A stretch of DNA of 52,342 bases, from NCBI GenBank assembly GCA_021296255.1, contig JAGWAU010000014.1:9114-61455 (forward strand), written 5' to 3'. A model generated the notes under the pieces. The model saw only the letters and a list, made by a program, of their open reading frames with translations, had not been told where the DNA came from and ran no database searches. The stretch is from Alphaproteobacteria bacterium (GTDB lineage: Bacteria; Pseudomonadota; Alphaproteobacteria; UBA2966). Both the position numbers and the translations under genes were made by a program. Of the stretch, positions 24,313-34,939 are shown piece by piece; within the stretch, counting starts at the first letter, position 1, and every line of letters starts with the position of its first letter.

Positions 24313-25821
24313 ATGGACGATTTCATCCTCGGCTTCACGACCTTGTTCTTCGATCCCGTCGGAGTGTCCGTCTTTTTCGGGGGGCTCGTCGGCGGGCTCG
24401 TATTCGGCGCCATTCCGGGACTCTCCGCCGTGACCCTGGCGACCGTTCTGCTGCCCTTCTCCGTCTATTTCGCGCCGTCCCACGCCATCATGCTTCTCGC
24501 CGTGATCTACGTCTCCGGCATCTACGGCGGCGCCGTGACGGCCATCCTGTTCAACATCCCCGGCAGCGCCGAAAACGCCCCCACGGCGTTCGACGGCTAC
24601 CCGATGACTCAGAAAGGGGAATCGGGACGGGCGATCGGCGCCGCGGTCACTTGCTCGGCGCTCGGCGGCATCGGCTCGTGCATACTCATGATGGCGGCAA
24701 CCGAGCCCCTGGCGAATTGGGCCATTCGGGCCTTCGGACCGCCGGAGATCTTCGCGCTGATCTTCCTTGGTCTTTCGATCGCCGCGACGGTCGGCGCCGA
24801 GACCGTCTGGAAGGGCTGGCTCTCGGTGTTGTTCGGTTTGCTCCTCGCCACCATCGGCACGGACCCGGCGGGCGGTCTCGCGCGTTTCGATTTCAACATT
24901 GATTATCTTATGGCGGGCATCCACTTCGTGCCGCTAATCCTCGGTTTCTTCGCCGTCTCCGAGGTTTTCATCCAGGGGCATCAGATCGCCCGGGGCCTGC
25001 GCGTGCCACCCGCGCTCGGAATCGACTTCCCGAGCCTTGCAGAATTCTGGCGTCTCAAGTTCGCCGTCGTCCGGTCCATGATGATCGGATTCTTCTCGGG
25101 CATCTTGCCGGGGATCGGAGCTGTTCTGGCATCGTTCCTGAGCTACGGCGAAGCGGTGCGCTGGTCGAAGAATCCGGAGCGCTTCGGCACGGGCGAAATC
25201 GAGGGTGTCGTGGCGTCCGAAACGGCGAACAACGCCGCGACCGGCGCCGCCATGATTCCCCTGCTCGCACTGGGTCTGCCCGGCGGCGCTCTGACCGCCG
25301 TCATGGTAGGGGCCTTTCAGATCCATGGGATGGAGCCGGGGCCGCTCGTACTGATCACGAGCAAGGACCTAGTGTGGGTCGTGTTCGTGGCCATGTTCCT
25401 CGCCAATGTCGGAATCTTCATGCTCGGCTACATCGAGACCAAGACCGTCGTGCATCTGCTGCGCGTGCCCTTCAGCCTGCTCGCGCCGGCCATCCTGTTG
25501 ATCGCCTCGATCGGCGCCTATGCGCTGCGCGGCCTTGTCGTCGACGTTTGGGTCATGTTCCTGGCGGGAATCGTCGGCTATTTGATGCGACGGTCCGGAT
25601 ACTCCATGGCCGCGGTGGTATTGGGCGTCATCTTGGGACAGCTCGGTGAATCGGCGTTCATCAAGAGCATGCAGCTTCTCGATTACAATCCCCTGAACTT
25701 CTTCACGCGTCCGGTCTCGGCGATCCTGCTGGTTCTGGGTATCGCCTCGCTGGCATACAGTATTCACCGGGCCAGCCGTATCGTGCCGGACGAGGATGCG
25801 CGGGAACCTCGCACTCCATAG
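24313..25821 (+). CDS. Tripartite tricarboxylate transporter large permease (TctA family)
   Basis: This is a 502-residue multi-spanning permease with the duplicated TctA motifs. The N-terminal GGLVFGAIPGLSAVTLATVL and IYGGAVTAILFNIPGSAENA have the counterparts FSGILPGIGAVLASFLSYGE and ALGLPGGALTAVMVGAF in the second half. It forms the transport channel driven by an ion gradient together with TctB and the binding protein. It is the last gene of the operon. Confidence 0.95.
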   Translation: MDDFILGFTTLFFDPVGVSVFFGGLVGGLVFGAIPGLSAVTLATVLLPFSVYFAPSHAIMLLAVIYVSGIYGGAVTAILFNIPGSAENAPTAFDGYPMTQKGESGRAIGAAVTCSALGGIGSCILMMAATEPLANWAIRAFGPPEIFALIFLGLSIAATVGAETVWKGWLSVLFGLLLATIGTDPAGGLARFDFNIDYLMAGIHFVPLILGFFAVSEVFIQGHQIARGLRVPPALGIDFPSLAEFWRLKFAVVRSMMIGFFSGILPGIGAVLASFLSYGEAVRWSKNPERFGTGEIEGVVASETANNAATGAAMIPLLALGLPGGALTAVMVGAFQIHGMEPGPLVLITSKDLVWVVFVAMFLANVGIFMLGYIETKTVVHLLRVPFSLLAPAILLIASIGAYALRGLVVDVWVMFLAGIVGYLMRRSGYSMAAVVLGVILGQLGESAFIKSMQLLDYNPLNFFTRPVSAILLVLGIASLAYSIHRASRIVPDEDAREPRTP

Positions 25822-25863
25822 CCGGCCTCCTCGCGGACGACGCTTCCGGTATGGAGTACAACC

Positions 25864-26490
25864 ATGACGTCAGAGATCATTTTCTACACCAACCCGATGT
25901 CGCGCGGCCGCATCGTCCGCTGGATGCTGGAGGAGCTGCAGGTACCCTACCGTACCGAGCTTCTGGACTACGGACCGACGATGAAGTCGGCGGAATACCT
26001 CGCGATCAACCCGATGGGAAAGGTGCCGGCGATCCGCCACGGCGAGACGATCGTCACCGAAAGCCCGGCGATCTGCGCCTATCTCGCCGACGCCTTCCCC
26101 GATGCCGGGTTGGCGCCGCCGGTGGAGCATCGGGGCGCCTATTACCGCTGGCTGTTCTTCGCCGCAGGTCCACTTGAGGCCGCGGTCACCAACCGCGCGT
26201 TCGGTCTCGCGCCGCCAGAAGACAAGGAAGCGATGGTCGGTTACGGCAATTTCTCCACCGTGATGCAGACCCTGGAGAGAGCCGTCGAAGGCGACGGCTA
26301 CGTCGCCGGCGAGACCTTCTCCGCCGCCGATGTCTACGTCGGGTCCCATATCGCCTGGGGCCTGCAACTCGATCTCATCGACAAACGGTCGGCCTTCGAG
26401 ACGTACGGGGCGCGGATCGAGGCGCGCGAGGCGTATCGGCGCGCCACGGCTCTCGACGACGCGGCGGCGACCACGGCCGAGAAGCGATGA
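25864..26490 (+). CDS. Glutathione S-transferase family protein
   Basis: The gene encodes 208 residues. The N-terminal thioredoxin-like domain has NPMSRGRIVRWMLEEL (active-site region with Ser), NPMGKVPAIRHGE and the glutathione-binding ESPAICAYLAD. A helical C-terminal domain carries YVAGETFSAADVYVGSHI. It conjugates or reduces electrophiles with glutathione; the substrate is unknown. It is followed closely by a response-regulator gene on the same strand. Confidence 0.92.
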   Translation: MTSEIIFYTNPMSRGRIVRWMLEELQVPYRTELLDYGPTMKSAEYLAINPMGKVPAIRHGETIVTESPAICAYLADAFPDAGLAPPVEHRGAYYRWLFFAAGPLEAAVTNRAFGLAPPEDKEAMVGYGNFSTVMQTLERAVEGDGYVAGETFSAADVYVGSHIAWGLQLDLIDKRSAFETYGARIEAREAYRRATALDDAAATTAEKR

Positions 26491-26527
26491 CACCGACCGG
26501 GAGATTTCTGCCGGCACGGCTTCCGCC

Positions 26528-26941
26528 ATGGCTGTCGATATGAACATGCCCATTCTCATCGTGGACGATCAGTCCACGATGCTGCGGATCGGGCGCAACT
26601 TGCTGGAACAGCTCGGATTCGAGAAGATCGACACTGCGTTGGACGGACCGACGGCCCTGCGCAAGGCTCGCGCGACCAAGTTCGGCTTGATTATTTCAGA
26701 CTGGAACATGGAGCCCATGACCGGCCTCGAATTCCTCAAGGAGGTCCGTGCCGATCCGGCCCTCGAGAGCACGCCATTCATCATGGCCACCGCGGAAGCC
26801 GAGACCGAGAACGCCGTCATGGCGAAAGAGGCCGGTGCGAATGCTTATGTCGTCAAACCCATAAATGCAGAGATCTTGAAGAAAAAGATCGCGGAGGCGA
26901 TAGGAGAATTCCGGCCGCCGAACGGGAGATCCCGAATTTAG
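26528..26941 (+). CDS. Single-domain response regulator (CheY-like)
   Basis: The 137-residue receiver domain has no output domain. The acidic pair VDDQ lies near the N-terminus, the phospho-acceptor aspartate is in LIISDWNMEPMTGLEFL, a Thr is in IMATAEAE, and the conserved lysine is in YVVKPINAE. The text PMTGLEFLKEVRADP is very like chemotaxis CheY. No histidine kinase is nearby, so it must be served from elsewhere. A second ATG four codons in is an alternative start. Confidence 0.9.
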   Translation: MAVDMNMPILIVDDQSTMLRIGRNLLEQLGFEKIDTALDGPTALRKARATKFGLIISDWNMEPMTGLEFLKEVRADPALESTPFIMATAEAETENAVMAKEAGANAYVVKPINAEILKKKIAEAIGEFRPPNGRSRI

Positions 26942-27084
26942 ACGTCGTTGCCGTCGCACTCGCCATGAAGGCGCTTGTGCAGCGGGGAAGCAACCGCTTG
27001 CCCGAACGCCCACGGGCGATTCGCGTTGGCCTCCAACTGTGCTATTTGAGGCGCATCCGTCCGTCTCGCCGCGAGGAATCCTTC

Positions 27085-27966
27085 ATGCCCATCGGCGCGG
27101 CCTTCCCTCTGGTCGATTCCGCTTCCGACGCCGCTGCCGTCCGCGCCTATATCCAGGCGGTGGAAGACCTCGGCTATGACCACCTGGTCGTCTTCGACCA
27201 CGTCATGCACCCGGACATGGGTGCGCGGCAGACGCGCAAAGCGGTCTACGGGGACGTCAACGTCTTCCGTGAAGCTCTCGTCCTATTGGCCTATGCCGCC
27301 GGAATCACGAAGCGCATAGAGCTGATGACTGGCATTCTCATCCTGCCCCAACGGCAGACCGCTTTGGTGGCAAAGCAGGTCGCGGAACTCGACGTCCTGT
27401 CCGGCGGGCGAGTACGGCTCGGCATCGGGACCGGCTGGAACCGCGTCGAATACGACTGCCTTGGAGCCCAGTGGGACGACCGGGGTCCGCGCTCGGAAGA
27501 GCAGATCGCGGTGCTGCGCGAACTATGGACGAAAGAGGTCGTCACCTTCGAGGGCCGTTGGCACACGATCCCCAACGCCGGTCTCAATCCCATGCCCGTT
27601 CAACAACCCATCCCCATCTGGATTGGAGGCGATGCGGACGTGGTGTTGCGGCGTATCGCAAGGATCGGAGACGGCTGGTACGTCAGTGCCAACCGCTATG
27701 GTCCGGATACCGTGAAGCCGCAGGTCGAAAAACTCCGCGCCTATCTGGAAGACGCCGGCCGGGACCCCACGTCCTTCGGCATGGAAGCATGGGTCCTCCA
27801 GCAGGACGGCGGGCCGGACGAGTGGCTTCGCGAGAGCGAGGATTGGATCGCCGCCGGCGCCACGCACCTGGCAGCCAACACCAATGGCAGTGGCGCGAGC
27901 TTCCCTGATGGCCACATCGACCTCATCAAGCGCTACAAGGAGGCGGCAGATGGCCTCGCGCTTTAG
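27085..27966 (+). CDS. LLM-class F420/FMN-dependent oxidoreductase
   Basis: This is a 293-residue luciferase-like protein. It begins MPIGAAFPLVDSASDAAAVR and continues DLGYDHLVVFDHVMHPD, GILILPQRQTALVAKQVAEL, then GGRVRLGIGTGWNRVEYDCL and QPIPIWIGGDADVVLRRIAR. This subgroup (TIGR03619-like) often uses F420 in actinobacteria and FMN elsewhere. The ATG after GAGGAATCC is chosen because homologues begin there. An in-frame start 40 codons upstream gives an Arg-rich extension with no family likeness. Confidence 0.88.
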   Translation: MPIGAAFPLVDSASDAAAVRAYIQAVEDLGYDHLVVFDHVMHPDMGARQTRKAVYGDVNVFREALVLLAYAAGITKRIELMTGILILPQRQTALVAKQVAELDVLSGGRVRLGIGTGWNRVEYDCLGAQWDDRGPRSEEQIAVLRELWTKEVVTFEGRWHTIPNAGLNPMPVQQPIPIWIGGDADVVLRRIARIGDGWYVSANRYGPDTVKPQVEKLRAYLEDAGRDPTSFGMEAWVLQQDGGPDEWLRESEDWIAAGATHLAANTNGSGASFPDGHIDLIKRYKEAADGLAL

Positions 27967-27975
27967 ACCCCGTGT

Positions 27976-27996
27976 CCGTCTTCGATAGAGAGACGG
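27976..27996 (+). terminator. Weak hairpin after the LLM gene
   Basis: CCGTCT and AGACGG form a six-pair stem around a nine-base loop, about ten bases after the stop codon. No T-run follows, so it is not a proper intrinsic terminator. It may protect the 3' end or be chance. Confidence 0.25.
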
Positions 27997-28069
27997 GATG
28001 AGGGTGATGACGGACTCGTCGGTGTTTGCGATGGGGAAGCATCAAGGCGGGTGATATTTTCTGCTTACC

Positions 28070-31000
28070 ATGCCGAATGCCGAAACCGTCAAAACCCTGC
28101 GGGCCGCGATCCGCGCGTCCACCCTATCCGACGAAGCCCGTCTCGTGCCCGAACTGGTCGCGGCGACGGGACTCTCGGCGCGTGATCGCCAGCGCATCGC
28201 CGCCCTGGCGGCGGAGCTGGTCGAGACGGTTCGCGCATCGGCCGCTCCCAAGATCATGGAGAGCTTCCTCGCCGAGTACGGTCTCAACACGACGGAAGGC
28301 ATCGCCCTCATGTGCCTTGCCGAGGCGCTGCTGCGGGTTCCCGATGCCGGAACGATCGACGCACTGATCAGCGACAAGATCGTGCCGTCCCACTGGGGCC
28401 AGCACCTGGGCCACTCCAGCTCCTCCCTGGTCAATGCGTCGACCTGGGCCCTGATGCTGACGGGCAAGGTCCTGACTCACTCGGACGAGCATGGCCTCGT
28501 CAACGCGCTTCACGACGTCATCCGCCGCCTCGGCGAACCCGTGGTCCGCACCGCGGGCCCAGGCCATGCGCGAGCTCGGCCGCCAATTCGTGCTCGGCCA
28601 GACCATCGAAGAAGCGATCGAAAATGCCCGACCACGGGAGAAACAGGGCTGCGTCTACTCCTACGACATGCTGGGCGAAGCCGCCAGGACGGAAGCCGAC
28701 GCCCGCCGCTATCACCTCGCCTACTCGAACGCCATCGGCGAATTGGCCAAGCTCTGCGGAGCCGACATCACCCGCAATCCCGGCGTTTCGGTGAAACTCT
28801 CGGCGCTCCACCCCAGATATGAATATCCGCAACGGTCGCGGGTGATAGAGGAGTTGGCGCCCCGTCTGCAGTCCCTCGCCTTGTCGGCGAAGAGCGCCAA
28901 CATGGGTTTCAACGTCGACGCCGAGGAAGCGGACCGGCTCGATCTCTCGCTCGACGTGATCGAGGCGGTGCTTTCCGATCCGGCGCTCGCCGGTTGGGAT
29001 GGCTTCGGTATCGTGGTGCAGGCCTATGGACGGTGCGCCGGACCGGTCGTCGACTGGCTGTACGCGCTGGCACGGTACCTCGGCCGGCGGATCATGGTGC
29101 GCCTGGTCAAGGGCGCCTACTGGGACAGCGAGATCAAGCGGGCCCAGGTTCTCGGTCTCGACGGCTTTCCCGTGTTTACGCGCAAGGCGAACACGGATGT
29201 CTCCTATTTGGCCTGCGTCCGCAAATTACTGAGTATGACGGACCGCCTGTATCCCCAGTTCGCCACGCACAACGCCCACAGCGTCGCCGCCATCCTCGAT
29301 ATGGCGGAAAACACGGCTGCGTTCGAGTTCCAACGTCTCCACGGCATGGGCGAGGCGTTGCATGACGCCGTTCTCGAGCGCTACGGGACACGCTGCCGGA
29401 TCTACGCACCGGTGGGCGCACATCGGGACCTTCTAGCCTACCTCGTGCGCCGGCTCCTGGAAAACGGCGCCAACAGCTCCTTCGTCAACCGGATCGTCGA
29501 TACGAATCTGGCACCCGCAGACGTCGCGCGGGATCCGATCGAGGTCGTGGAAAGGCACGACGCCGACGCGGCCAACCCGGTGATTCCCTGCTCTTCGGCT
29601 ATCTTCGGTGCGGCGCGGAAGGGAGCACGGGGCCGGGACATCACCGACCCTGCGGCGATGGCCGAGCTGGACGCGGGACGGGAGCAATTTCGGGCTGCCC
29701 GCTGGCACGCAGCCCCGGAGTCGGCCGGCCGCCCCGTCGCCAACGAGATCCGGAATCCGGCCGATCCGGACGATCTCGTCGGCCATGTCGGGAACGCGGA
29801 CCCCTCCGGCATGCCGGATGCGCTGTCCAGGTCGGCGGCGGCTTTCGAGGCGTGGTCGCGGAGGGGTGCCGGCGAACGCGCGTCGTATCTGGAGCGCATT
29901 GCAGACCTTTATGAGGCGCACGCCGAGGAATTCTTCGCCCTGGCCGCCCGGGAAGCCGGCAAGACCCTTCCCGATGCTATCGCGGAAGTCCGGGAAGCGG
30001 TCGACTTCCTCCGCTATTATGCGGTCGAAGCCCGCCGTCTCGACCGGGAACGACCGGGGTCGGGCCGCGGCATTTTCATCTGTATCTCGCCCTGGAACTT
30101 TCCGCTGGCCATCTTCACGGGCCAGATCGCAGCGGCGCTCGCGGCAGGCAATACCGTCGTCGCCAAGCCCGCCGAACAGACGCCTCTGATCGCCGCGCGA
30201 GCCGTTCGGTTGATGCACGAGGCTGGAATCCCGAAGGATGTCCTTCAATTTCTGCCCGGCGGCTCCGCGATCGGCGCGCGGCTCGTTTCGGACCCTCGAA
30301 TCGCGGGTGTGTGTTTTACCGGCTCCATCGCGACGGCTCGGATCATCGACAAGGCCATGGCCGAACATTGCGCGCCGGACACCGTGCTCGTCGCCGAGAC
30401 CGGCGGCCTCAACGCCATGATCGCGGACTCGACCGCCCTTCCCGAGCAGGCCGTGCGGGACATCGTCGCGTCCGCCTTCCAGAGCGCCGGCCAGCGCTGT
30501 TCGGCGTTGCGCATTCTCTACATCCAGAACGACGTGAAGGAGCACGTCCTGCAAATGCTGTTCGGCGCCATGTCGGAACTGCGGCTGGGCGATCCCTGGG
30601 ACCCCGCCACCGACGTCGGCCCCGTCATCGACGAGGAGGCGGAACAGGACATCACGTCCTATTGCGGCCGCATGGCGCGTAAGGGACGCCAGCTCTTCAA
30701 GCTCGACGTGCCCGCCCGAGGCCGGTTCGTCGCGCCCACGGTCTTGGAGGTTTCGGGAATCGAAGAACTGGAGCGCGAGATCTTCGGCCCGGTGCTGCAT
30801 GTCGCCGGATTCGAGGCCCGTGAGATCGACGCCGTAGTGGACACGGTCAACCGCTCCGGATACGGGTTGACCTTCGGACTTCATACCCGCGTCGACAGCC
30901 GCGTGCAGCAGGTGGTCGACCGGCTTGCAGCGGGCAATCTTTGCGTTAACCGGAACCAGATCGGTGCGGTCGTGGGCTCGCAGCCCTTCGGCGGCGAAGG

Positions 31001-31721
31001 CCTGTCGGGCACCGGACCCAAGGCGGGTGGACCGTACACCCTCGTCCGCCTGCAAAGGTATCCGGGCGCGGACTGGAATGACACCGGCCCCATCGGCGAT
31101 GCATCCGTGATTCCCATCGCCGATGTTCAGGCGGCCTTCGATGGACTCCAAGTCCCGAATTGGCGGACCCGCGATGACCGGGCCGAGGTACTGCACCAAG
31201 CGCTGTCGAGCCTCGACGGTGATGGACCGGCACAACGGGCCCTGGACGAAGTCGCGTCGATCGACACGGGGCCCATGGACCTCCCCGGACCCACGGGAGA
31301 AAGCAATCGCTTGAGCTTCCATCCCCGCGGCGCGACCCTGTGCCTCGGACCGAGCGTCGGGATGGCGCTGGTACAGGGGGTGCAGGCGCTCGCATTGGGC
31401 AACGCGGCCGTCCTGGCCGCACCCGGTGTCGACGCCGTCATCGAACCGCTGATGGGCATCGACGCCCCGGTCGCGGCGCTGAACGGTGTCTTGGATCCGG
31501 CCGACTTGACTTCGTTGCCCCATATTTCCGCGGTGGCATCGGTGGCCGATTCCGAAACGCTGCGAGCACTGCGTATCGTGCTGGCGGCGCGGGACGGCGA
31601 GATCGTTCCGTTGATCACCGAAGCGATCGCCCCCCACCGCTACCTGGTCGAGCGCCACCTCTGCATCGACACGACGGCCGCCGGCGGCAACGCCTCCCTC
31701 CTGGCGGCGGCCGGGGATTGA
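28070..31721 (+). pseudogene. putA: Bifunctional proline dehydrogenase / P5C dehydrogenase, frameshifted
   Basis: The two reading frames together encode about 1,215 residues of PutA, which oxidises proline to glutamate. The first ~160 codons form the N-terminal helical region, without a ribbon-helix-helix DNA-binding domain. At 28553-28559 the frame breaks: RRLGEPVVRTA must join AQAMRELGRQFVLG, which needs one base removed from, or two added to, the GCGGGCCC run. Beyond it the FAD barrel (NPGVSVKLSALHPRYEY, VRLVKGAYWDSEIKRAQ) and the aldehyde dehydrogenase half are intact. That half has catalytic Glu in LVAETGGLNAM, Cys in QSAGQRCSALRIL, and the C-terminal LCIDTTAAGGNASL motif. The high conservation on both sides suggests a recent lesion or a sequence error. 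Confidence 0.92.
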
Positions 31722-31770
31722 TGAGTCGTCCCTTCCCACTCCGGCCCGACCGGGTGCGTGAAGGGCGAGG

Positions 31771-32715
31771 CTAGCGACTCCAGGCCCTCGTTTCGCAATC
31801 GCGCGCCACGAGGTCCTCGTAGAGTTCCCGGAGGCATCGGAACATCGGGCCGGGCTTGCCATCCCCGATGGTGCGCCCGTCGATCTCCGTTACCGGTGTC
31901 TGCGCGCCGAAGGTGCCCGTCACGAACGCCTCGTCGGCCGAATAGGCATCGACGGGCGAGTAATTGCGCTCGAATACCGGAATGCCCTCGACCCGGCAAA
32001 TCTCGATCACCTTCTTGCGCGTAATGCCGTTGAGGCAGTAGTCGCCCGTCGACGTCCACACCTCGCCCCGTCGGACGATGAAGAAGTTGGTCGAGTTCGT
32101 GGTATTCACGAAGCCGTGCGGGTCAAGCATCAACGCCTCGTCTGCCCCCGCCTTGATGGCGTGGATCCCCGCAAGGATGCAGTTCAGCTTGGAATGCGAG
32201 TTGAGTTTCGGATCCTGGGTCACAGGCAGTCCGCGCACGAAGGGCACCGTGTGAAGCGACAACCCGGTCTCCAGGACACCCGCGGCCGGCGCGCTGAACT
32301 CGGCGATGATGACGATGGTGGCACCGTCCCGGCTCAGGCGGGGGTCCTGAAAGGGCTTGCGTTTGAGGCCCCGCGTTACCATCAGCCGGGCATGCACGTC
32401 CTCGTGCATGTCATTCGCCCGCACCGTGTCGTACAAGGCCTCCGTCAGGGCGCCCGGGGTCAGTCCGATTTCGAGGTCGATGGCCTTGGCGGCGTCGTAT
32501 AGACGGTCGAGATGTTCCTCGAGGAAGGCGAAACGGCCGTTGTAGAGCCGCAGGCCCTCCCACACGCCGTCACCCAGCATGAAACCGCTGTCGTAAACGG
32601 AAACCTTCGCCTCCGACTTGGGCACGATGTCGCCGTTGACGTAAATTCTGATCGTGTCATTCCGGGCATCCGCCTCGGCGTCATGGGTCGATGAACGGGA
32701 ATCTGACGGATTCAT
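31771..32715 (-). CDS. Class IV (branched-chain / D-amino acid) aminotransferase
   Basis: This is a 314-residue PLP enzyme of fold type IV. It has SVYDSGFMLGDGVWEGLRLY (39-58), EEHLDRLYDAAKAI (66-79), the PLP lysine most likely Lys176 in NSHSKLNCILAG, and GADEALMLDPHGFVNTTN (190-207). The C-terminal LNGITRKKVIEICR is the usual cofactor-phosphate contact. It transfers amino groups from branched-chain or D-amino acids, or could be an aminodeoxychorismate-lyase relative. The exact substrate cannot be set. The first ~20 residues are hydrophilic and variable. It is convergent with putA and downstream of the DUF302 gene. Confidence 0.9.
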   Translation of the reverse strand: MNPSDSRSSTHDAEADARNDTIRIYVNGDIVPKSEAKVSVYDSGFMLGDGVWEGLRLYNGRFAFLEEHLDRLYDAAKAIDLEIGLTPGALTEALYDTVRANDMHEDVHARLMVTRGLKRKPFQDPRLSRDGATIVIIAEFSAPAAGVLETGLSLHTVPFVRGLPVTQDPKLNSHSKLNCILAGIHAIKAGADEALMLDPHGFVNTTNSTNFFIVRRGEVWTSTGDYCLNGITRKKVIEICRVEGIPVFERNYSPVDAYSADEAFVTGTFGAQTPVTEIDGRTIGDGKPGPMFRCLRELYEDLVARDCETRAWSR

Positions 32716-32750
32716 GGCTTAAACTCGCAAGATCGAAGGACCGGCCGAGG

Positions 32751-33179
32751 TCAACCGGCTGCTTCCTCACATACCTCCTTCAGAAAGTTGTTGAAACCCG
32801 CCCACATGTCCTTGGGCATGCCGAGACCGTGCCGCGGATAGATGACGCCGAACAGGTACTCCGCAGTGTTGTAGGCGATCCACACCTCGCCCTCGTCGTC
32901 TTAGTAGATCAGGCCCTTGGGCGGAACATCGATGGCGAACTCTCGGGTCTGGAGCATGGAAGGCGTTCCCAGTTTCGGGTTCCCGAAAACGAACACGGTC
33001 GCCGGCGGCATTTCGAGACCGTACTCCCCGGCCGCGGCCGCGTGGTCGTGGCAGCCGAAAAACTTGAGGCCCCGGTTGCGGATCGCGGCCTCCACGCGTT
33101 CCAGTGTCACGGGCACGGAACGATTGCATTTGACCCGCCGCATCGTATCGCCGTAGCGGGATTCGAACTCATCGTTCAC
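32751..33179 (-). pseudogene. DUF302 family gene interrupted by an ochre codon
   Basis: The frame has 142 codons with an in-frame TAA at codon 93 (plus-strand 32901-32903). Text before it (ERVEAAIRNRGLKFFGCHDH, ATVFVFGNPKLGTPSMLQ) and after it (DDEGEVWIAYNTAEYLFGV) is typical DUF302 in one continuous frame. Homologues have Lys or Glu at the stop, so one base change explains it (AAG/AAA/GAA to TAA). DUF302 function is uncertain. The GTG start is assumed. It may be a recent pseudogene or a sequence error. Confidence 0.75.
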
Positions 33180-33326
33180 GCGCCGTCTCCCCTCTCGCCA
33201 TGGTCCCGGATCCGCCGGCCGCCAGAGCGCCCGACAACGGTTATTCGGACGTCCGTATTGTAGGCGCTCCATATTTTAGGTGGCACCCGTTTGCGTCCTG
33301 TTCGTGCAACTCCCCGTTCTATCGGG

Positions 33327-33367
33327 ATGTTGATCGGCGTATAAATTGGACGCCGAACAACATTCAT
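33327..33367 (+). repeat. IS-end-like repeat, copy 4 (short)
   Basis: GTTGATCGGCGT-(8)-TTGGACGCCGAACA repeats the left half of copies 1-3 in the same orientation, without the GGGGTCA half. It abuts the stop codon of the TPP-enzyme gene and separates it from the DUF302 gene. The remaining ~145 bases of this intergenic region show nothing else. Confidence 0.5.
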
Positions 33368-33370
33368 GAA

Positions 33371-34939
33371 CTACAACGGCGTGTCATCCACCGCTTCGTG
33401 GTGACTGGCGTCGGAATCGACCTCGGCGTCGATCACGACGGGACCGCCGATTCCGTGGGCTTCATCGAGCGCATCGCCGATCTCATCCGGATGGTGAACG
33501 GTAAGTCCTTTCCCGCCGAGACCTTCGACCGTCTTGGCGAAATCGACGTCTTCGAAATCGACCGCGATACGGTTTTCGGCGAGATTGTCCCGGACCATGC
33601 CGAGGCCCGCGTTGTTGCCGATGAGGAAAACCACATCCGCGTCTTCCTGAACGCACGTCGTGACCACCTGTAGGGTCATCATGAACCCGCCGTCACCGGC
33701 GAGGCACGTCACGCGTTTGCGGCGATCAACGAGCTTCGCCGCCAGGGCCGCCGGGGGGCCCCATCCCATGATGCCCGTTCCGCCGGGAACCAGGAGTTGC
33801 TGGGGATGCGGCATGCGGAGTCCAAAGGTACTCCAGATTCGGTTGGCCCCTGCGTCCAGCATCAGGAAATCGTCCTCGCCAAGAAAGGCCTGCAGGCTCG
33901 CTACGATATCGGCGTGATGCACCGTGCCCTGCTTCGCCGACGGGCGCGGCAGGCGGTCGTAACCCGTTCGCCGCTTGAGGTCGGCGATCTCCGCTACCCG
34001 TGGTTCGCGCGCTGCGGCCGAGAGACCGATCTCGGCCAGCAGGGCGATGACATCACCGGCATCGCCGGTAATGGCCGTGTCGACGGGATAGACCCAGCCG
34101 GCATTGCGGGGATCGATGTCCACCTGCACCAGCGTCTGCTCGCCCGGACGGATCAACTCCGGGTCGCGGAACCGGGTGTAGTCGGGCCCCATGCTGGCCC
34201 CGATCATCACGACGAGGTCGGCCCTCGACACGGCTCGATTGGCCGTCGGCGCGCCCCAGGTCCCGAGCATGCCGACCGCGATGTCCGAGGTCTCGGCGAT
34301 TACGCCCTTGGCGTTGTAACTCGTCGCGATCGCGACCCCCGCCGTCTCGGCGAGTGCCTGCAGCCCAGAACCGGCGTTGGCGGCCATGACTCCGTTACCC
34401 GCGATGATCACCGGCCGTTCCGCCGTATCGATCCGCGTGGCCAGGGCGGCGACCGCGTCCCGGTCGGGCCTGGCGGGAACGTATCCGAGATATCCCTCGG
34501 TGGGATAGAGCATCGGTTTCGTCGGCTCATCGACTTCCTGGCGGATGATCGGCGTCTTCATGACGACGGCCGCCGGGCCCTGGCGGGGCAGGGTGGCGTG
34601 CTTGATCGCCATCTGCGTCCCGTACACCGCTTCCGCCGGTGACGTCGCGTAGGTGCAGTACTTAGTGATCGGCTTCAGCGATGCCATGGCATCGGCGCCG
34701 ATGGTCGTGATCCACGGCCCCTGCCCCATCAGAACCGCGGGGCGGCCGGTGAGGCGCCCGGTCGCCTGGGCCATGATCAAGGCGATCCATTCACTCCGGG
34801 TCAGCACCACGTCGATCGCGCTGCGGCGCGCGTTGAACGCCGGCAAGGACCAAGTTATGCCAAGGCCCGGAAGGGTGAAAGCGTGCGTGACCCCTGCGTC
34901 GATCAACGTTTCGACCACGCGCTCGCTCGTCTTGGGCAT
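33371..34939 (-). CDS. Thiamine diphosphate enzyme, acetolactate synthase-like
   Basis: The gene encodes 522 residues in the three-domain order of TPP decarboxylases/synthases. The Pyr domain has the catalytic Glu50 (VVLTRSEWIALIMAQATG). The central domain has AERPVIIAGNGVMAANAGSG. The PP domain has the TPP/Mg motif GDGGFMMTLQVV, then VFLIGNNAGLGMVRDN. It lacks the FAD-contact text and small-subunit partner of housekeeping acetolactate synthase, so a benzoylformate- or sulfopyruvate-type decarboxylase role is open. GGAAGG precedes the ATG. It is divergent from an MFS gene. Confidence 0.88.
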   Translation of the reverse strand: MPKTSERVVETLIDAGVTHAFTLPGLGITWSLPAFNARRSAIDVVLTRSEWIALIMAQATGRLTGRPAVLMGQGPWITTIGADAMASLKPITKYCTYATSPAEAVYGTQMAIKHATLPRQGPAAVVMKTPIIRQEVDEPTKPMLYPTEGYLGYVPARPDRDAVAALATRIDTAERPVIIAGNGVMAANAGSGLQALAETAGVAIATSYNAKGVIAETSDIAVGMLGTWGAPTANRAVSRADLVVMIGASMGPDYTRFRDPELIRPGEQTLVQVDIDPRNAGWVYPVDTAITGDAGDVIALLAEIGLSAAAREPRVAEIADLKRRTGYDRLPRPSAKQGTVHHADIVASLQAFLGEDDFLMLDAGANRIWSTFGLRMPHPQQLLVPGGTGIMGWGPPAALAAKLVDRRKRVTCLAGDGGFMMTLQVVTTCVQEDADVVFLIGNNAGLGMVRDNLAENRIAVDFEDVDFAKTVEGLGGKGLTVHHPDEIGDALDEAHGIGGPVVIDAEVDSDASHHEAVDDTPL

